DNA of 64,000 bases from Chryseobacterium vrystaatense (GTDB lineage Bacteria; Bacteroidota; Bacteroidia; Flavobacteriales; Weeksellaceae), in NCBI RefSeq assembly GCF_000737765.1, contig NZ_JPRI01000007.1, forward strand, positions 62,001 to 126,000. Direction: 5' to 3'. The notes below the pieces were generated by a model. The model did not search any database, was not told the origin of the DNA, and worked only from the letters and a program-made list of their open reading frames with translations. Made by a program: the position numbers and the translations under genes. Of this stretch, positions 8,425-17,737 are shown one piece after another (position 1 is the first letter of the stretch; every line of letters starts with the position of its first letter).

Positions 8425-9438
8425 TTGCTGACGTTCCGTGAAGGAAAGTTATCTTTACCAAAATACACTTTGAGAATACTTTATATTATATTGACCTTCT
8501 TGTTCTGTACATTGAGTGCACAGAAAACCCTTTCTTTTGATACTCTGAAACTGAAGGAAGCTAAAGATATGCTGGCAGACGATTACGGGAATCTGTATAT
8601 CTACAAAAACAAAGATTTCAGTTTTACCAAATACGATTCTTTAGGAAAACAGCTTGGGAAACTGATGTTCACAGTCCCATACAAAGTACAGTCTGTACAG
8701 AACCCACTGAGCCTGGTTTTATTTTCAGAAAATGCTCAGGAGATGAAGTTTGTCGATCAGAATATGAACGAGATCCAGAAAGTAGATTTTAAGCAGAAAT
8801 TTGGTTTCATTAAAATGGCATACGCGGAAGATCTCCAGCAGCTATGGCTTTTGGATGACAGCACAAAACGACTCATTCAGTATAATTTCAGAAATGATAC
8901 CACCATCAATTCCTATCCCTTTGATGTCAGTTTTGATGATCTGATGGATTTACTCGTCTATGAAACAAAGGTTTATATTTTAACCAGAAAACATATCGGG
9001 GTGTATTCGCTGAAATTTGAAAAACTCTTTGAAGCACCACTTGAAAACGGGAAAAGATTCAGAAGGGAGAATGAAACCATTTTGGTGGTTGCAGACCATT
9101 CGATTTTGAAATACGATCCCGAAAAAGGAATGGTCAAAATTTTTGAAGATAAGGAGGCACAAATTGTGGATAAAAACATCCTTTCTTATTTTGAAATCAA
9201 AGCGAACAAACTCTATCTTTACAACCTGGAAAAAATAAGAGAAACTAAACCACAGACAGAACCCGAAACCAGGCAGAATGCTGTACCAACGGTTACAGAG
9301 CCATCATCTGAAAAACCCGCTGGAGAAGAAGGAACGAAAAAGGACACAGAAAAGAAGGAATCTGAACAGAAAGCTACTGATGATACTTTGCAGCAGCTGA
9401 TACAGGACACTTCCGACGTTCAGACTGTTGGTGTTTAG
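8425..9438 (+). CDS. Secreted hypothetical protein with charged C-terminal tail
   Basis: No named family was recognised. The protein has a signal peptide (hydrophobic 'LRILYIILTFLFCTLSA', cleavage before Q), a beta-rich region of about 225 residues with propeller-like repeats ('DDYGNLYIYKNKDFSFTKYDSLGK', 'LWLLDDSTKRLIQYNF', 'KVYILTRKHIGVYSL'), and a low-complexity tail rich in Glu, Lys, Pro and Thr over the last 70 residues. There is no ATG in the 5' part; TTG 8425 or TTG 8470 are the plausible starts. It sits 29 bp upstream of the deoxynucleoside kinase gene, so the two are likely cotranscribed. Confidence 0.7.
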   Translation: MLTFREGKLSLPKYTLRILYIILTFLFCTLSAQKTLSFDTLKLKEAKDMLADDYGNLYIYKNKDFSFTKYDSLGKQLGKLMFTVPYKVQSVQNPLSLVLFSENAQEMKFVDQNMNEIQKVDFKQKFGFIKMAYAEDLQQLWLLDDSTKRLIQYNFRNDTTINSYPFDVSFDDLMDLLVYETKVYILTRKHIGVYSLKFEKLFEAPLENGKRFRRENETILVVADHSILKYDPEKGMVKIFEDKEAQIVDKNILSYFEIKANKLYLYNLEKIRETKPQTEPETRQNAVPTVTEPSSEKPAGEEGTKKDTEKKESEQKATDDTLQQLIQDTSDVQTVGV

Positions 9439-9467
9439 ACCAATTAATTAAAAAAATACTTAGGAGA

Positions 9468-10082
9468 ATGCACATTGCAGTTACAGGAAACATTGGAGCA
9501 GGAAAAACAACTTTAACCACGATGCTAGCGAAGCATTACGGATGGGATGCACAGTTTGAAGATGTAGACCATAACCCTTATCTTGAAGATTTTTATGCGG
9601 ATATGAGTAAATGGAGTTTTGCACTGCAGATCTATTTTCTGGGAAGCAGATTCCGTCAGGTGAAAGAAATCAGAGAAAGCGGCAAGAATATTATTCAGGA
9701 TCGTACCATCTATGAAGATGCTCACATATTTGCAGAAAACCTGAATGATATGAAACTTCTTTCAGACAGGGATTTCAATAACTATATATCGGTTTTTGGC
9801 CTGATGAAATCATTTGTTTCTGCACCTGATCTTTTAATTTATTTAAAATCTGATGTTCCGAATCTTGTGAAAAAGATCTACAAGAGAGGTCGGGAATATG
9901 AAGCATCCATCAGCATCGAATACCTTTCAAAACTCAATCAGAAATACGAAAAATGGATTTCTGACTATACAGAAGGAAAGCTCCTCGTAATTGAAGTAGA
10001 TGATCTTGATTTTGTAGAAAAACCGGAAGATTTCGGACTTATCCTTGATAAGATAGAAGCAGAGCTGAATGGCCTGTTTTAA
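9468..10082 (+). CDS. Deoxynucleoside kinase (dNK/dCK/dGK family)
   Basis: This 204-residue cytosolic enzyme phosphorylates deoxynucleosides in nucleotide salvage. Visible motifs are the P-loop GNIGAGKTT at residues 7-15, an acidic 'FEDVDHNPYLEDFYAD' substrate region, the 'IIQDRTIYEDAHIF' block carrying the family's D/E-R-(S/T) signature, and a lid-like 'KKIYKRGREYE' Arg-rich stretch. Length agrees with bacterial members (about 200-220). Preferred base cannot be told from sequence. Confidence 0.9.
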   Translation: MHIAVTGNIGAGKTTLTTMLAKHYGWDAQFEDVDHNPYLEDFYADMSKWSFALQIYFLGSRFRQVKEIRESGKNIIQDRTIYEDAHIFAENLNDMKLLSDRDFNNYISVFGLMKSFVSAPDLLIYLKSDVPNLVKKIYKRGREYEASISIEYLSKLNQKYEKWISDYTEGKLLVIEVDDLDFVEKPEDFGLILDKIEAELNGLF

Positions 10083-10168
10083 CAAATTTTTATCACAATT
10101 TAAGATCGCTTTCGATTCATTTCTTCCTAAATTTGAAGGAGAAGTTTAATTTATTAAATGATTATATT

Positions 10169-10519
10169 ATGATGGTTAAGGTTTTACATAACGGAAGCTG
10201 CTCGAAATCCAATGCGGTTCTTGAGTATCTGGATGAAAATGGTGTTCCTTTTGAGATCATCAACATCGTAGAAGATCCATTGAGCATCTTAGAAATCAAA
10301 ACAGTATTGAAAAAGCTTAATCAAAGCGTATTTCATATGATCCGTAAAACAGATAAACTGTACATGGAAAAGTATGCTGATAAAAATTATTCTGAAGAAG
10401 AGTGGATTAAGATCCTGTCTGAAAATCCTTCGCTCATACAAAGGCCGATTTTGATCAAAGGATCTGTTGCTATGCTGGGAAGACCCATTGAAAATGTGAA
10501 ATTTTTTATTGAAAAATAA
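10169..10519 (+). CDS. ArsC/Spx-like thioredoxin-fold protein (arsenate reductase family)
   Basis: A 116-residue protein with 'VLHNGSCSKSNAVLEYLDENGVPFEIINI' at the start, the ArsC/Spx signature with Cys11 at the position of the catalytic cysteine, and 'LIQRPILIKGSVAMLGRPIENV' near the end, containing the RPI and GRP motifs of the family. ArsC proteins use this Cys for glutaredoxin-dependent arsenate reduction, while Spx/MgsR members are regulators; no ars operon genes are nearby, so arsenate reduction is unproven. Start chosen at the ATG ATG pair (10169); the upstream TTG at 10133 would add an unrelated N-terminus. Confidence 0.82.
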   Translation: MMVKVLHNGSCSKSNAVLEYLDENGVPFEIINIVEDPLSILEIKTVLKKLNQSVFHMIRKTDKLYMEKYADKNYSEEEWIKILSENPSLIQRPILIKGSVAMLGRPIENVKFFIEK

Positions 10520-10526
10520 TGAACAT

Positions 10527-10560
10527 AAAAAAAGTCAGCGCAAGCTGACTTTTTTATTTT
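10527..10560. terminator. Bidirectional terminator between convergent genes
   Basis: AAAAAGTCAGC-gcaa-GCTGACTTTTTT, with A-run and T-run on the two sides, lies between the stop codons of the ArsC-like gene and the DUF493 gene. Confidence 0.8.
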
Positions 10561-10866
10561 CTATAATAGAATGACACCTTCTATTTTTGCTACTTCTTTA
10601 TAAATTTTGACTACCTGATCTGCATCCAGAACGAATGCATTGATGTTACAGGCTGTATATTTTCCATTTTTGCTTTCTCTGTTACCCAGTGTAAACTTGA
10701 TGCCGTCAAAAACTTTGTAAATTTCGGTAAGTTTAGCATCGTCTGTAGGAATAATAAATTTAAATAAATAATCTTCCGGAAAGTCATGATGCCCTTCCAG
10801 TTTCTCCTTCAGTGATTTATAAAAATCCTCGGGATTTGCGTGTTGATTTCCTTGTAATATATCCAT
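10561..10866 (-). CDS. DUF493 family protein (YbeD-like)
   Basis: A 101-residue protein of the DUF493/UPF0250 family, recognised by 'FPEDYLFKFIIPTDDAKLTEIYKVF', 'RESKNGKYTACNINAFVLDADQVVKIYKEVAKIEGVILL', which give the ferredoxin-like alpha/beta ACT-like fold. Length is normal. In other bacteria ybeD lies beside lipB, with a suggested regulatory role; no such context here. It ends at a bidirectional terminator. Confidence 0.85.
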   Translation of the reverse strand: MDILQGNQHANPEDFYKSLKEKLEGHHDFPEDYLFKFIIPTDDAKLTEIYKVFDGIKFTLGNRESKNGKYTACNINAFVLDADQVVKIYKEVAKIEGVILL

Positions 10867-10907
10867 CTGCCTATGTTAAATTATATATAAATATAGCGAA
10901 AATTTTT

Positions 10908-11579
10908 CTATTTTCCAAGTGGTCCAAGCAGTGCCTTAGAGTTCTGATGCTCGTAATCTTCGATGATATTGAACAGACCGTTGACCAATTGTTCAGACGC
11001 CAGTTTGCTTAATCCTCCGGTGTTCACATTGCTGTTGCTTCCGCCAAGAAGACTGCCTAAAAGATTGTTTCCTGAAAGAGCCATGTTGATGGTTTTTGCA
11101 ATGCCGTATTCATTCAGTTTCTCATCCACTTTCGGAGCAATGGCTGCTACGAGCTGCTGTGAGGTCTTTTCTTTTAAGATCTGTGTGGCAGTCGTGCCTT
11201 GGATAATTCTTGTCACATCCTGTGCATTCAGGCTGTTAACAGCATCCTGCAATATCGGTTTTGAAATATTGACGGTATAAGAAGCTGCCTGTGCAATAAA
11301 ATCTCTTTCTTTGGCTACAAGGGAAGGCGAAATCTTTTCCAGGGTGGAGTTGATGTCTCTAAGCTCCTTTGGAAGAGCTTTGTCGATCATATTGTTTTGT
11401 AGGAAAGCTTCCTTATTGCTGTAGATGCCCATTCCTTTATCGATACCATTCAGTAAAACCCTTTTAATGATCGATAAGCCAAGGTCAGTAGTAGCCATAG
11501 TCTGGCATGACTGCACGCTGGTTAGAACTAATGCTCCTGTCCCAATTAATAAGGCTGCCGTTATAATGTATTTTTTCAT
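10908..11579 (-). CDS. DUF4197 family lipoprotein-like exported protein
   Basis: The 223-residue protein begins with a signal sequence (MKKYIITAALLIGTGALVL) and a Cys at residue 25 (VQSC), which may be lipidated although the lipobox is imperfect. The mature part is all-alpha and fits DUF4197: 'IIKRVLLNGIDKGMGIYSNKEAFLQNNMIDKALPKELRDIN' and 'ALLGPLGK' at the end. The start was placed at ATG 11579 because the longer frame begins inside the promoter. Function unknown. Confidence 0.8.
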   Translation of the reverse strand: MKKYIITAALLIGTGALVLTSVQSCQTMATTDLGLSIIKRVLLNGIDKGMGIYSNKEAFLQNNMIDKALPKELRDINSTLEKISPSLVAKERDFIAQAASYTVNISKPILQDAVNSLNAQDVTRIIQGTTATQILKEKTSQQLVAAIAPKVDEKLNEYGIAKTINMALSGNNLLGSLLGGSNSNVNTGGLSKLASEQLVNGLFNIIEDYEHQNSKALLGPLGK

Positions 11580-11611
11580 TGAACTTTTTCTTATTTTTTC
11601 AAATATTGCGC

Positions 11612-11642
11612 CAAAGGTAAACACTATTACCGTATTAACAAA
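11612..11642 (-). promoter_or_regulatory. Promoter of the DUF4197 gene
   Basis: On the minus strand TTTG (11642-11639) and TACCTTTG (11619-11612) are spaced by 19 nt, an almost exact match to the Bacteroidota primary consensus. Start predicted near 11608, about 29 nt upstream of the ATG. Confidence 0.7.
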
Positions 11643-11925
11643 ATATTAATTAAGGCTGCGTATTTGGTGAATTTTTTGTTAAAAATACTCATTTTTTAAT
11701 TGGGTATTTTATAATGAATCAATAGTTGTAATGTGATTTGCTTATCTTGATATGATTTATTTAGATTTTTATTTAACGATTAATTATTTTTTTTAAATTT
11801 TTAAGATATGTTAACATTGTTCATTTTTTTTTATATTTTTACCTAATGTCTTTTTTTGAGAATTTAAATAATTCACAAATAAAGACATTAAATAAGTTTA
11901 GATTGTACGAATAAAATTGAACTAT
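11643..11925. other. A/T-rich leader region upstream of susC
   Basis: Very A/T-rich intergenic stretch without a convincing gene. It must hold the susC promoter. The best candidate is TTG at 11817-11819 with a degenerate TACCTAAT 20 nt downstream at 11840-11847, which would give a leader of about 75 nt. No repeats or strong hairpins were seen. Confidence 0.3.
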
Positions 11926-14748
11926 ATGAAACAACGTGATTTAAAGTATCCATGCCTCATTGCCGTTTTATACTTCGGTATGAATGTCAATGCGCAGGTT
12001 ACTCCAAAAGATTCTGCTGCGAAAGAGCAGAAGATTGAGGAGGTAGTCCTGATAGGATATGGATCTCAGAAAAAAGAAAATATTACCGGAAGTATCGGGA
12101 TAGTTTCTGCAAAAGATCTGGCAAACAAACCCAATGCAAATCCAATCAGTTCTATACAAGGAAAATTATCCGGTGTACAGGTTTTGAATTCTGGAGCGCC
12201 TGGAGGTTCACCCAGAGTAGATATTAGAGGGATCAGCTCCCTGACTGGTAAAACGGTTTTTATCGTTGATGGAATGATCACAGACGATATCTCTTTCCTA
12301 AGTCCTCAGGATATTGAATCTATGAGTGTTTTGAAGGATCCTTCGAGTTTGGCAATTTATGGAGCAAGAGCCGCTAACGGTGCTGTGATCATTAAAACCA
12401 AAAGCGGAAAGGGTAAAAAACCTATTTTTAACTTTAACTCTTATTTAGGAATCAAGACTGTTACAAATGTTCCTAAAATGGCAAACGCTGATCAGTATTT
12501 GCAGCTGTACAATGAGAAGTTGATCAATGACAATGTAACCAACCCGGTACCTTTAGACAGATCATCCTATCCGACCGATAAGGATTGGTTCAAAGAAATA
12601 TTAAGAACAAGTCTTATTAACTCCAATGATTTTTCTGCGGCAGGAAATGTTGGCAGACTTAATTATTATGGTAGTATCGGATATTTACAGGATGAAGGAA
12701 ATTTAAGAGCAGGACAGGGAATTAATTCAGGAAGTGGTTTTAACAGATTAAGCACCAGAGTTAATCTTACCTATAAAGTTACAGACAATATTACCATTGG
12801 AAATAACTTTACTTTTTCAAAAATGCACACGGATCAGGCACTGAATCCTCTTTTGGATGCTTACTCATCACCACCTGTTTACGATGTAATGAATCCAAGT
12901 ACCGGAGATTATCAAAACTTTACGTTGGCTAAAGTTCCTAATTCCAGGGCGAAATTAGATTTATACAGATCTCAGATCAGAGAAGAAAGACTGTTGAATA
13001 ATATTTGGGGAGAGTATAAATTTCTGAAAGATTTCACTTTAAAAATCAGCTATAGTTCGGATAATATTAATACGAGTAAGTATGAATTCACGCCAACATT
13101 TGGCTATGTTCCTACTTCTGATCAAAAGGCCTCTAAATTAGTCACAAGAGATTCCAGAACCAGAAATTATATCTGGGATAACACTCTAAGCTGGAAAAAG
13201 AATTTCGGAAAGCATAATCTGGAAGTGTTAGCCGGTTTCTCCAGAACAAGAAATTCTTATTATCAGGCTTATGCAGAAGCACTGGATGTGAAGTATGATG
13301 GAAGTAATGCTTCGTTGGGTATATCTAACGGAACGAATATTTATATGACTGATTTTGAAGAAGGAGGAAGAGATGTTATTCCATACCAGGATAGAATAGA
13401 ATCCTTTTTCGGAAGGCTGAATTATGATTATGGTGGGAAATACTTAGTGAATGCATCCATTCGTAGAGATGGAACTTCTAAGTATTCTTCAAATGACAGA
13501 TACAAGGTATTTCCTGCGGTAAGCGCCGGATGGGTTATATCAAAAGAAAACTTCATGAGCGAACAGAATGTTTTTAATCTTTTAAAATTAAGAGCAAGCT
13601 GGGGTAAATTGGGTAATCCGGATGTACAGAGAGCTTTTACTCTGAATACAACAAAAATTAATGAAGGAGCATATTACGGAGAAAATGGAGCACCGGCGCA
13701 AACCATTGATAAAATTATTGATCCTAATATTGGCTGGGAAACGACAACAGGTAGAGACCTTGGATTAGAAATGGGATTATTCAATAATAAACTGAAAATT
13801 GATGCCACCTATTTTGACAAAGATACAAAAGATGTTGTTTATGGTATTGTTCAGGGAACAGTGTCTGGAGCAGGTAACTGGAATAATTTCATTACCAATG
13901 CGTATTCATTTAACAACAGGGGATTTGAATTTTCCATCAACTATGACACGACTATTAGTGACCATGTAAAACTTGGAGTTTACGGGAATATGACCACTCT
14001 GAAGAATAAGATTACTTCTGTTTTTAATGGATCTTATTTACAGACAGGAGCCAGTTTATACGGTAACTCTATCATAAGACTTCAGGAAGGACAGGCTGTA
14101 GGTTCTTATTATGGGTATCAGGTAGAAGGTATTTTCCAGACCAAGGCAGAAGCTGATGCGTGGGCTACGCAAAACGGAGCGAAAGCAGGAGGGTTTAAAT
14201 TTAAGGATATTGACGGAAACGGTGTGATAGATGCCAGAGATAAAACTTTCCTAGGAAGCCCTATTCCTAAAGGAACTTATGGATTTGGTGTTAACCTGAA
14301 TGTCTATGACTTTGATTTTGCGATTGATTTCCAGGGTGTTTTTGGAAACAAAATATACAATTTCAACAGAGAGCAGCGTTACGGGAACGAAAATTGGGAT
14401 TTAGATTTTTATAACAACAGATGGCACGGTGCAGGAACGTCAAATGATTATCCGATGGCAACCAATGACCAGTCTATTATCTTACCCAATAGCTTTTATG
14501 TAGAAGACGGAAGTTATATAAGAATTAGAAATATCCAGGTAGGTTATAATTTACCAAAATCATTTGCTGATTCTATGTCTATTACCAAATTAAGATTATA
14601 TGTAAGTGCGCAGAACCCTTGGACAAGTTTCAAATACCATGGTTTTTCACCGGAAATCTTGAATACAGACCGAGTTCAGATGGGTGTTGATAATAACATC
14701 TATCCGATTTCAGCAATTTATACTATTGGTATGAACTTAACATTTTAA
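11926..14748 (+). CDS. SusC/RagA-type TonB-linked outer membrane transporter
   Basis: A 940-residue outer-membrane transporter that would bind and import oligosaccharides together with the SusD lipoprotein. Seen: signal peptide ending NVNA/Q, TonB-box-like 'IEEVVLIGYGSQKK' right after it, plug domain with 'LSGVQVLNSGAPGG', 'VDIRGISSLTGKTVFIVDG' and 'DPSSLAIYGARAANGAVIIKTK', then a long beta-barrel and a terminal strand ending in F. The N-terminal carboxypeptidase-like domain present in many SusC proteins is absent; the mature protein starts directly at the TonB box. ATG 11926 is preferred over TTG 11917. susD follows after 12 bp. Confidence 0.95.
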   Translation: MKQRDLKYPCLIAVLYFGMNVNAQVTPKDSAAKEQKIEEVVLIGYGSQKKENITGSIGIVSAKDLANKPNANPISSIQGKLSGVQVLNSGAPGGSPRVDIRGISSLTGKTVFIVDGMITDDISFLSPQDIESMSVLKDPSSLAIYGARAANGAVIIKTKSGKGKKPIFNFNSYLGIKTVTNVPKMANADQYLQLYNEKLINDNVTNPVPLDRSSYPTDKDWFKEILRTSLINSNDFSAAGNVGRLNYYGSIGYLQDEGNLRAGQGINSGSGFNRLSTRVNLTYKVTDNITIGNNFTFSKMHTDQALNPLLDAYSSPPVYDVMNPSTGDYQNFTLAKVPNSRAKLDLYRSQIREERLLNNIWGEYKFLKDFTLKISYSSDNINTSKYEFTPTFGYVPTSDQKASKLVTRDSRTRNYIWDNTLSWKKNFGKHNLEVLAGFSRTRNSYYQAYAEALDVKYDGSNASLGISNGTNIYMTDFEEGGRDVIPYQDRIESFFGRLNYDYGGKYLVNASIRRDGTSKYSSNDRYKVFPAVSAGWVISKENFMSEQNVFNLLKLRASWGKLGNPDVQRAFTLNTTKINEGAYYGENGAPAQTIDKIIDPNIGWETTTGRDLGLEMGLFNNKLKIDATYFDKDTKDVVYGIVQGTVSGAGNWNNFITNAYSFNNRGFEFSINYDTTISDHVKLGVYGNMTTLKNKITSVFNGSYLQTGASLYGNSIIRLQEGQAVGSYYGYQVEGIFQTKAEADAWATQNGAKAGGFKFKDIDGNGVIDARDKTFLGSPIPKGTYGFGVNLNVYDFDFAIDFQGVFGNKIYNFNREQRYGNENWDLDFYNNRWHGAGTSNDYPMATNDQSIILPNSFYVEDGSYIRIRNIQVGYNLPKSFADSMSITKLRLYVSAQNPWTSFKYHGFSPEILNTDRVQMGVDNNIYPISAIYTIGMNLTF

Positions 14749-14760
14749 TAAGAAAGAGTT

Positions 14761-16179
14761 ATGAAAAAGATATTTTTATCAATCGCATTGTTTTCACTTG
14801 CGGTAAGCTGTAAAGAAGAGTTTTTAGATATAAAACAGGAAGGTCAGGTAGAAGCTTCATCATTTTTCAAAACAAAGGAAGATGCTTTGCAGGCAACGAG
14901 TGCTATCTATAGCTTTCTGAGAAGCTGGGAAAATTCAGCATTCCCTTATCAGTTTGTTTTCGGAGTTCCGGCGGATGATGTTGTAAAAGGTTCTAATCCC
15001 GGAGATTCTTCTTTCATTAATGTATATGATAATTTCACCTATACAGTGAGTGATGAAGGAGTAAGAGGATATTGGATCGGGCAGTGGCAGGCTGTGAACA
15101 GAACGAATCAGGTGATAACCAAGGTTCCTGCAATAGACATGGATACTACTTTAAAGAACAGATTGATTGCAGAGTCCAGAATGTTAAGAGCATACTTCTA
15201 TTTTAATTTAGTAAGGATCTATGGTGGAGTTCCGATTTATGATAAAGTAGAGGATTTATATGAAAAGCCTAGAAACTCTGTAGAAGAAGTGTATAACTTT
15301 ATCATTGCTGATCTTATTGCTGCGGCAGAAGTTCTTCCTCAGACCTATCCTGTTTCAGATCAGGGACGCGTAACAAAAGGAGCTGCATTGGGATTGCTTT
15401 CTAAAGTATATCTTTATAAAAAAGACTGGCAGAAGGCGTATGATACTTCAAACCAGTTAATCGGTATGGGATACGATTTAGATCCTGATTTTAACCATTT
15501 ATTCAGACCGGCAGGCGAATTTGGGAAAGAATCTGTTTTTGAAGTGAACTGTGGATGTGAACCTCCATACAAAGGAAGTCAGTATGCCCAGGTTCAGGGA
15601 GTAAGAGATCAGTTTGGATGGGGCTTTTTCACACCTTCTGCTGCTTTGGAAAATGCATTTGAAGCAGGGGATATCAGAAAAGAACTTACCATACTTAGAA
15701 ATGGAGAAACTACTCCTGAAGGAGATTTAATCGCTATGGGAGATGCTCAGTCAGTAACGACCTATAACCAAAAAGTATATGTTCCAAAAGCATTGAATAA
15801 CAGTGCTTGTGACTATGGATCTATCCAGAATATCAGAATATTGCGTTTTGCTGAGATCCTTTTGATTAATGCAGAAGCAGCTAATGAATTAGGAAATACA
15901 GCAACAGCTGCATTAAATCTGAATAAAGTGAGAGACAGAGCAGATCTTTTACCAACAACAGCTACAACCCAGATAGCTTTACGTCAGGCAATATGGCACG
16001 AAAGAAGAGTAGAGTTGGCTCTTGAAGGTGACAGGTTTGTTGACTTGGTAAGAACCGGACAGGCAGCAACAGTATTGGCTCCTTACGGATTTAAGGCAGG
16101 GAAGAATGAAGTATTTCCAATACCTTTAGATGCAATGGATCAAAGCCATGGAGCTTTTACACAAAATCCTGGTTATTAA
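14761..16179 (+). CDS. SusD/RagB-type nutrient-binding outer membrane lipoprotein
   Basis: The 472-residue partner of the SusC transporter. It has a lipoprotein signal (ALFSLAVSC, Cys17), the SusD N-terminal segment 'DIKQEGQVEASSFFKTKEDALQATSAIYSFL', TPR-like helices ('AESRMLRAYFYFNLVRIYGGVPIY' is a hallmark), and the C-terminal 'NKVRDRA' and 'IWHERRVELALEGDRFVDLVRTG' motifs that end nearly all SusD proteins. Surface-exposed SusD caps the transporter and captures glycans. A strong hairpin terminator follows the stop codon, before the enzyme genes. Confidence 0.95.
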   Translation: MKKIFLSIALFSLAVSCKEEFLDIKQEGQVEASSFFKTKEDALQATSAIYSFLRSWENSAFPYQFVFGVPADDVVKGSNPGDSSFINVYDNFTYTVSDEGVRGYWIGQWQAVNRTNQVITKVPAIDMDTTLKNRLIAESRMLRAYFYFNLVRIYGGVPIYDKVEDLYEKPRNSVEEVYNFIIADLIAAAEVLPQTYPVSDQGRVTKGAALGLLSKVYLYKKDWQKAYDTSNQLIGMGYDLDPDFNHLFRPAGEFGKESVFEVNCGCEPPYKGSQYAQVQGVRDQFGWGFFTPSAALENAFEAGDIRKELTILRNGETTPEGDLIAMGDAQSVTTYNQKVYVPKALNNSACDYGSIQNIRILRFAEILLINAEAANELGNTATAALNLNKVRDRADLLPTTATTQIALRQAIWHERRVELALEGDRFVDLVRTGQAATVLAPYGFKAGKNEVFPIPLDAMDQSHGAFTQNPGY

Positions 16180-16193
16180 TCTATAATATTATA

Positions 16194-16226
16194 AAATAGC
16201 CAAAGTTTACTTTGGCTATTTTTTTA
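16194..16226 (+). terminator. Strong terminator/attenuator after susD
   Basis: AATAGCCAAAG-ttta-CTTTGGCTATT with a following run of T. It lies inside the carbohydrate locus, between the susCD pair and the enzyme genes, so it may lower the level of downstream genes relative to the transporter. Confidence 0.75.
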
Positions 16227-16252
16227 ATCAAACTTATGAAAATGTCTATGTT

Positions 16253-17638
16253 ATGAAGTTAGGTGTTATTTCTATTATTACAGTTTCTTTACTGCTTTCA
16301 TGCAAAAACTCTCAGATCAGCAAAAATCAGACTGCCCAAAATAAATCCGTAAAAAGCGACATCACAGATGAGCAGATGATGGACAGAGTTCAGAAAGATG
16401 CCATAAAGTATTTCTGGGACTATGCAGAGCCAAAATCAATGCTGGGAAGAGAGCGTTACCATGAAGACAATATCTATCCCGATAATGATAAACACGTTAT
16501 AACAACGGGTGGTTCAGGGTTTGGACTTGCAACACTTCTGGTAGGAGTGGAAAGAGGATTTATTCCAAGAAAAGAAGCCGTGAAAAGACTTACACATATG
16601 ATGGATTTTCTTGCTAAGGCAGATCGTCATAAAGGGGCTTGGTCCCACTGGATCAACGGAGAAACAGGAAAAACGGTTCCTTTCGGGAAAAAAGATAATG
16701 GCGGTGACCTTGTTGAAACCGCATTCTTAACATCAGGAATTCTGATGGTACGCGAATATTTTAAAAATGGAAATGCCGAAGAAAAGGCCCTTGCTTCAAA
16801 ATGTGACGAGCTCTGGAAAGGAATTCAATGGAACTGGTACACGAAAGGAGGCGAAAAAGTTCTGTACTGGCACTGGTCGCCGGAATATCAATGGGAAATG
16901 AATTTTCCGCTGGAAGGCTATAATGAATGCCTGATTACCTATATCTTGGCAGCTTCATCACCTACACATCCTATCGATGCAGAAACCTATTATAAAGGGT
17001 GGACAAGAAACGGAACTTACCTTACAGACAAAACAAAATACGGACTTCCCCTGTATGTAAAACACAATTATGCCGAAGAATACGGCGGACCGCTTTTCTG
17101 GTCACAATATTCTTATATCGGTCTGGATCCTACCAGACTTTCTGATAAACTGGTGAAAAACTATTTTGACTTAAACAAAAATCAAGTCCTTATCGACTAT
17201 AAATACTGCGTTGAAAATCCAAAACAATGGAAAGGCTACGGTCCGAACTATTGGGGACTAACAGCCGGATACACAAGAAATGAAGATGGAAGCACAGGGT
17301 ATACAGCTCATATGCCTACCAATGACAATGGCATAATCACGCCTACAGCAGCACTGAGCAGCTTCCCTTATACACCCAGAGAATCTATGGACTTTCTAAG
17401 ATTCCTATACACTCAAAAACCTGAATTCATCGGATCGGCAGGACCTTATGATGCAACTTCAGTTAATTATAACAATTGGTTTACGCCAAGATACTTAGCA
17501 ATAGATCAGGGAACAATAGCGCCGATGATCGAAAACTACAGAACAGGATTTCTTTGGAAACTGTTTATGAATGCTCCTGAGATTCGGCAGGGACTTAAAA
17601 AATTAAGTTTCCAGTCTGAAAAATACGGAATCAAATAA
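16253..17638 (+). CDS. GH144-like glucanase lipoprotein (probable endo-beta-1,2-glucanase)
   Basis: A 461-residue protein with a lipoprotein signal (LLLSC, Cys17). The mature part matches the glucoamylase-like/DUF-type (alpha/alpha)6 barrel family that includes GH144 endo-beta-1,2-glucanases: 'DAIKYFWDYAEPKSMLGRER', 'VITTGGSGFGLATLLVGVERGFI', 'GAWSHWINGETGKTVPF', 'NGGDLVETAFLTSGILMVREYF', 'WHWSPEYQWEMNFPLEGYNE', 'FWSQYSYIGLDP' and 'NDNGIITPTAALSSFPYTPRES'. GH144 enzymes cut beta-1,2-glucan to sophoro-oligosaccharides. Assignment to GH144 rather than an uncharacterised relative is from pattern recall plus context (SusCD, GH3). Catalytic residues were not assigned. Confidence 0.8.
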   Translation: MKLGVISIITVSLLLSCKNSQISKNQTAQNKSVKSDITDEQMMDRVQKDAIKYFWDYAEPKSMLGRERYHEDNIYPDNDKHVITTGGSGFGLATLLVGVERGFIPRKEAVKRLTHMMDFLAKADRHKGAWSHWINGETGKTVPFGKKDNGGDLVETAFLTSGILMVREYFKNGNAEEKALASKCDELWKGIQWNWYTKGGEKVLYWHWSPEYQWEMNFPLEGYNECLITYILAASSPTHPIDAETYYKGWTRNGTYLTDKTKYGLPLYVKHNYAEEYGGPLFWSQYSYIGLDPTRLSDKLVKNYFDLNKNQVLIDYKYCVENPKQWKGYGPNYWGLTAGYTRNEDGSTGYTAHMPTNDNGIITPTAALSSFPYTPRESMDFLRFLYTQKPEFIGSAGPYDATSVNYNNWFTPRYLAIDQGTIAPMIENYRTGFLWKLFMNAPEIRQGLKKLSFQSEKYGIK

Positions 17639-17737
17639 TCCGATTTTTAATGTGATGTTTATTGAAAGGATTTTCAGGAATAAAAAACAGGCTTAATCTG
17701 CTAAAAAAACAATGCATCAACAACCTTAAACAACGAT

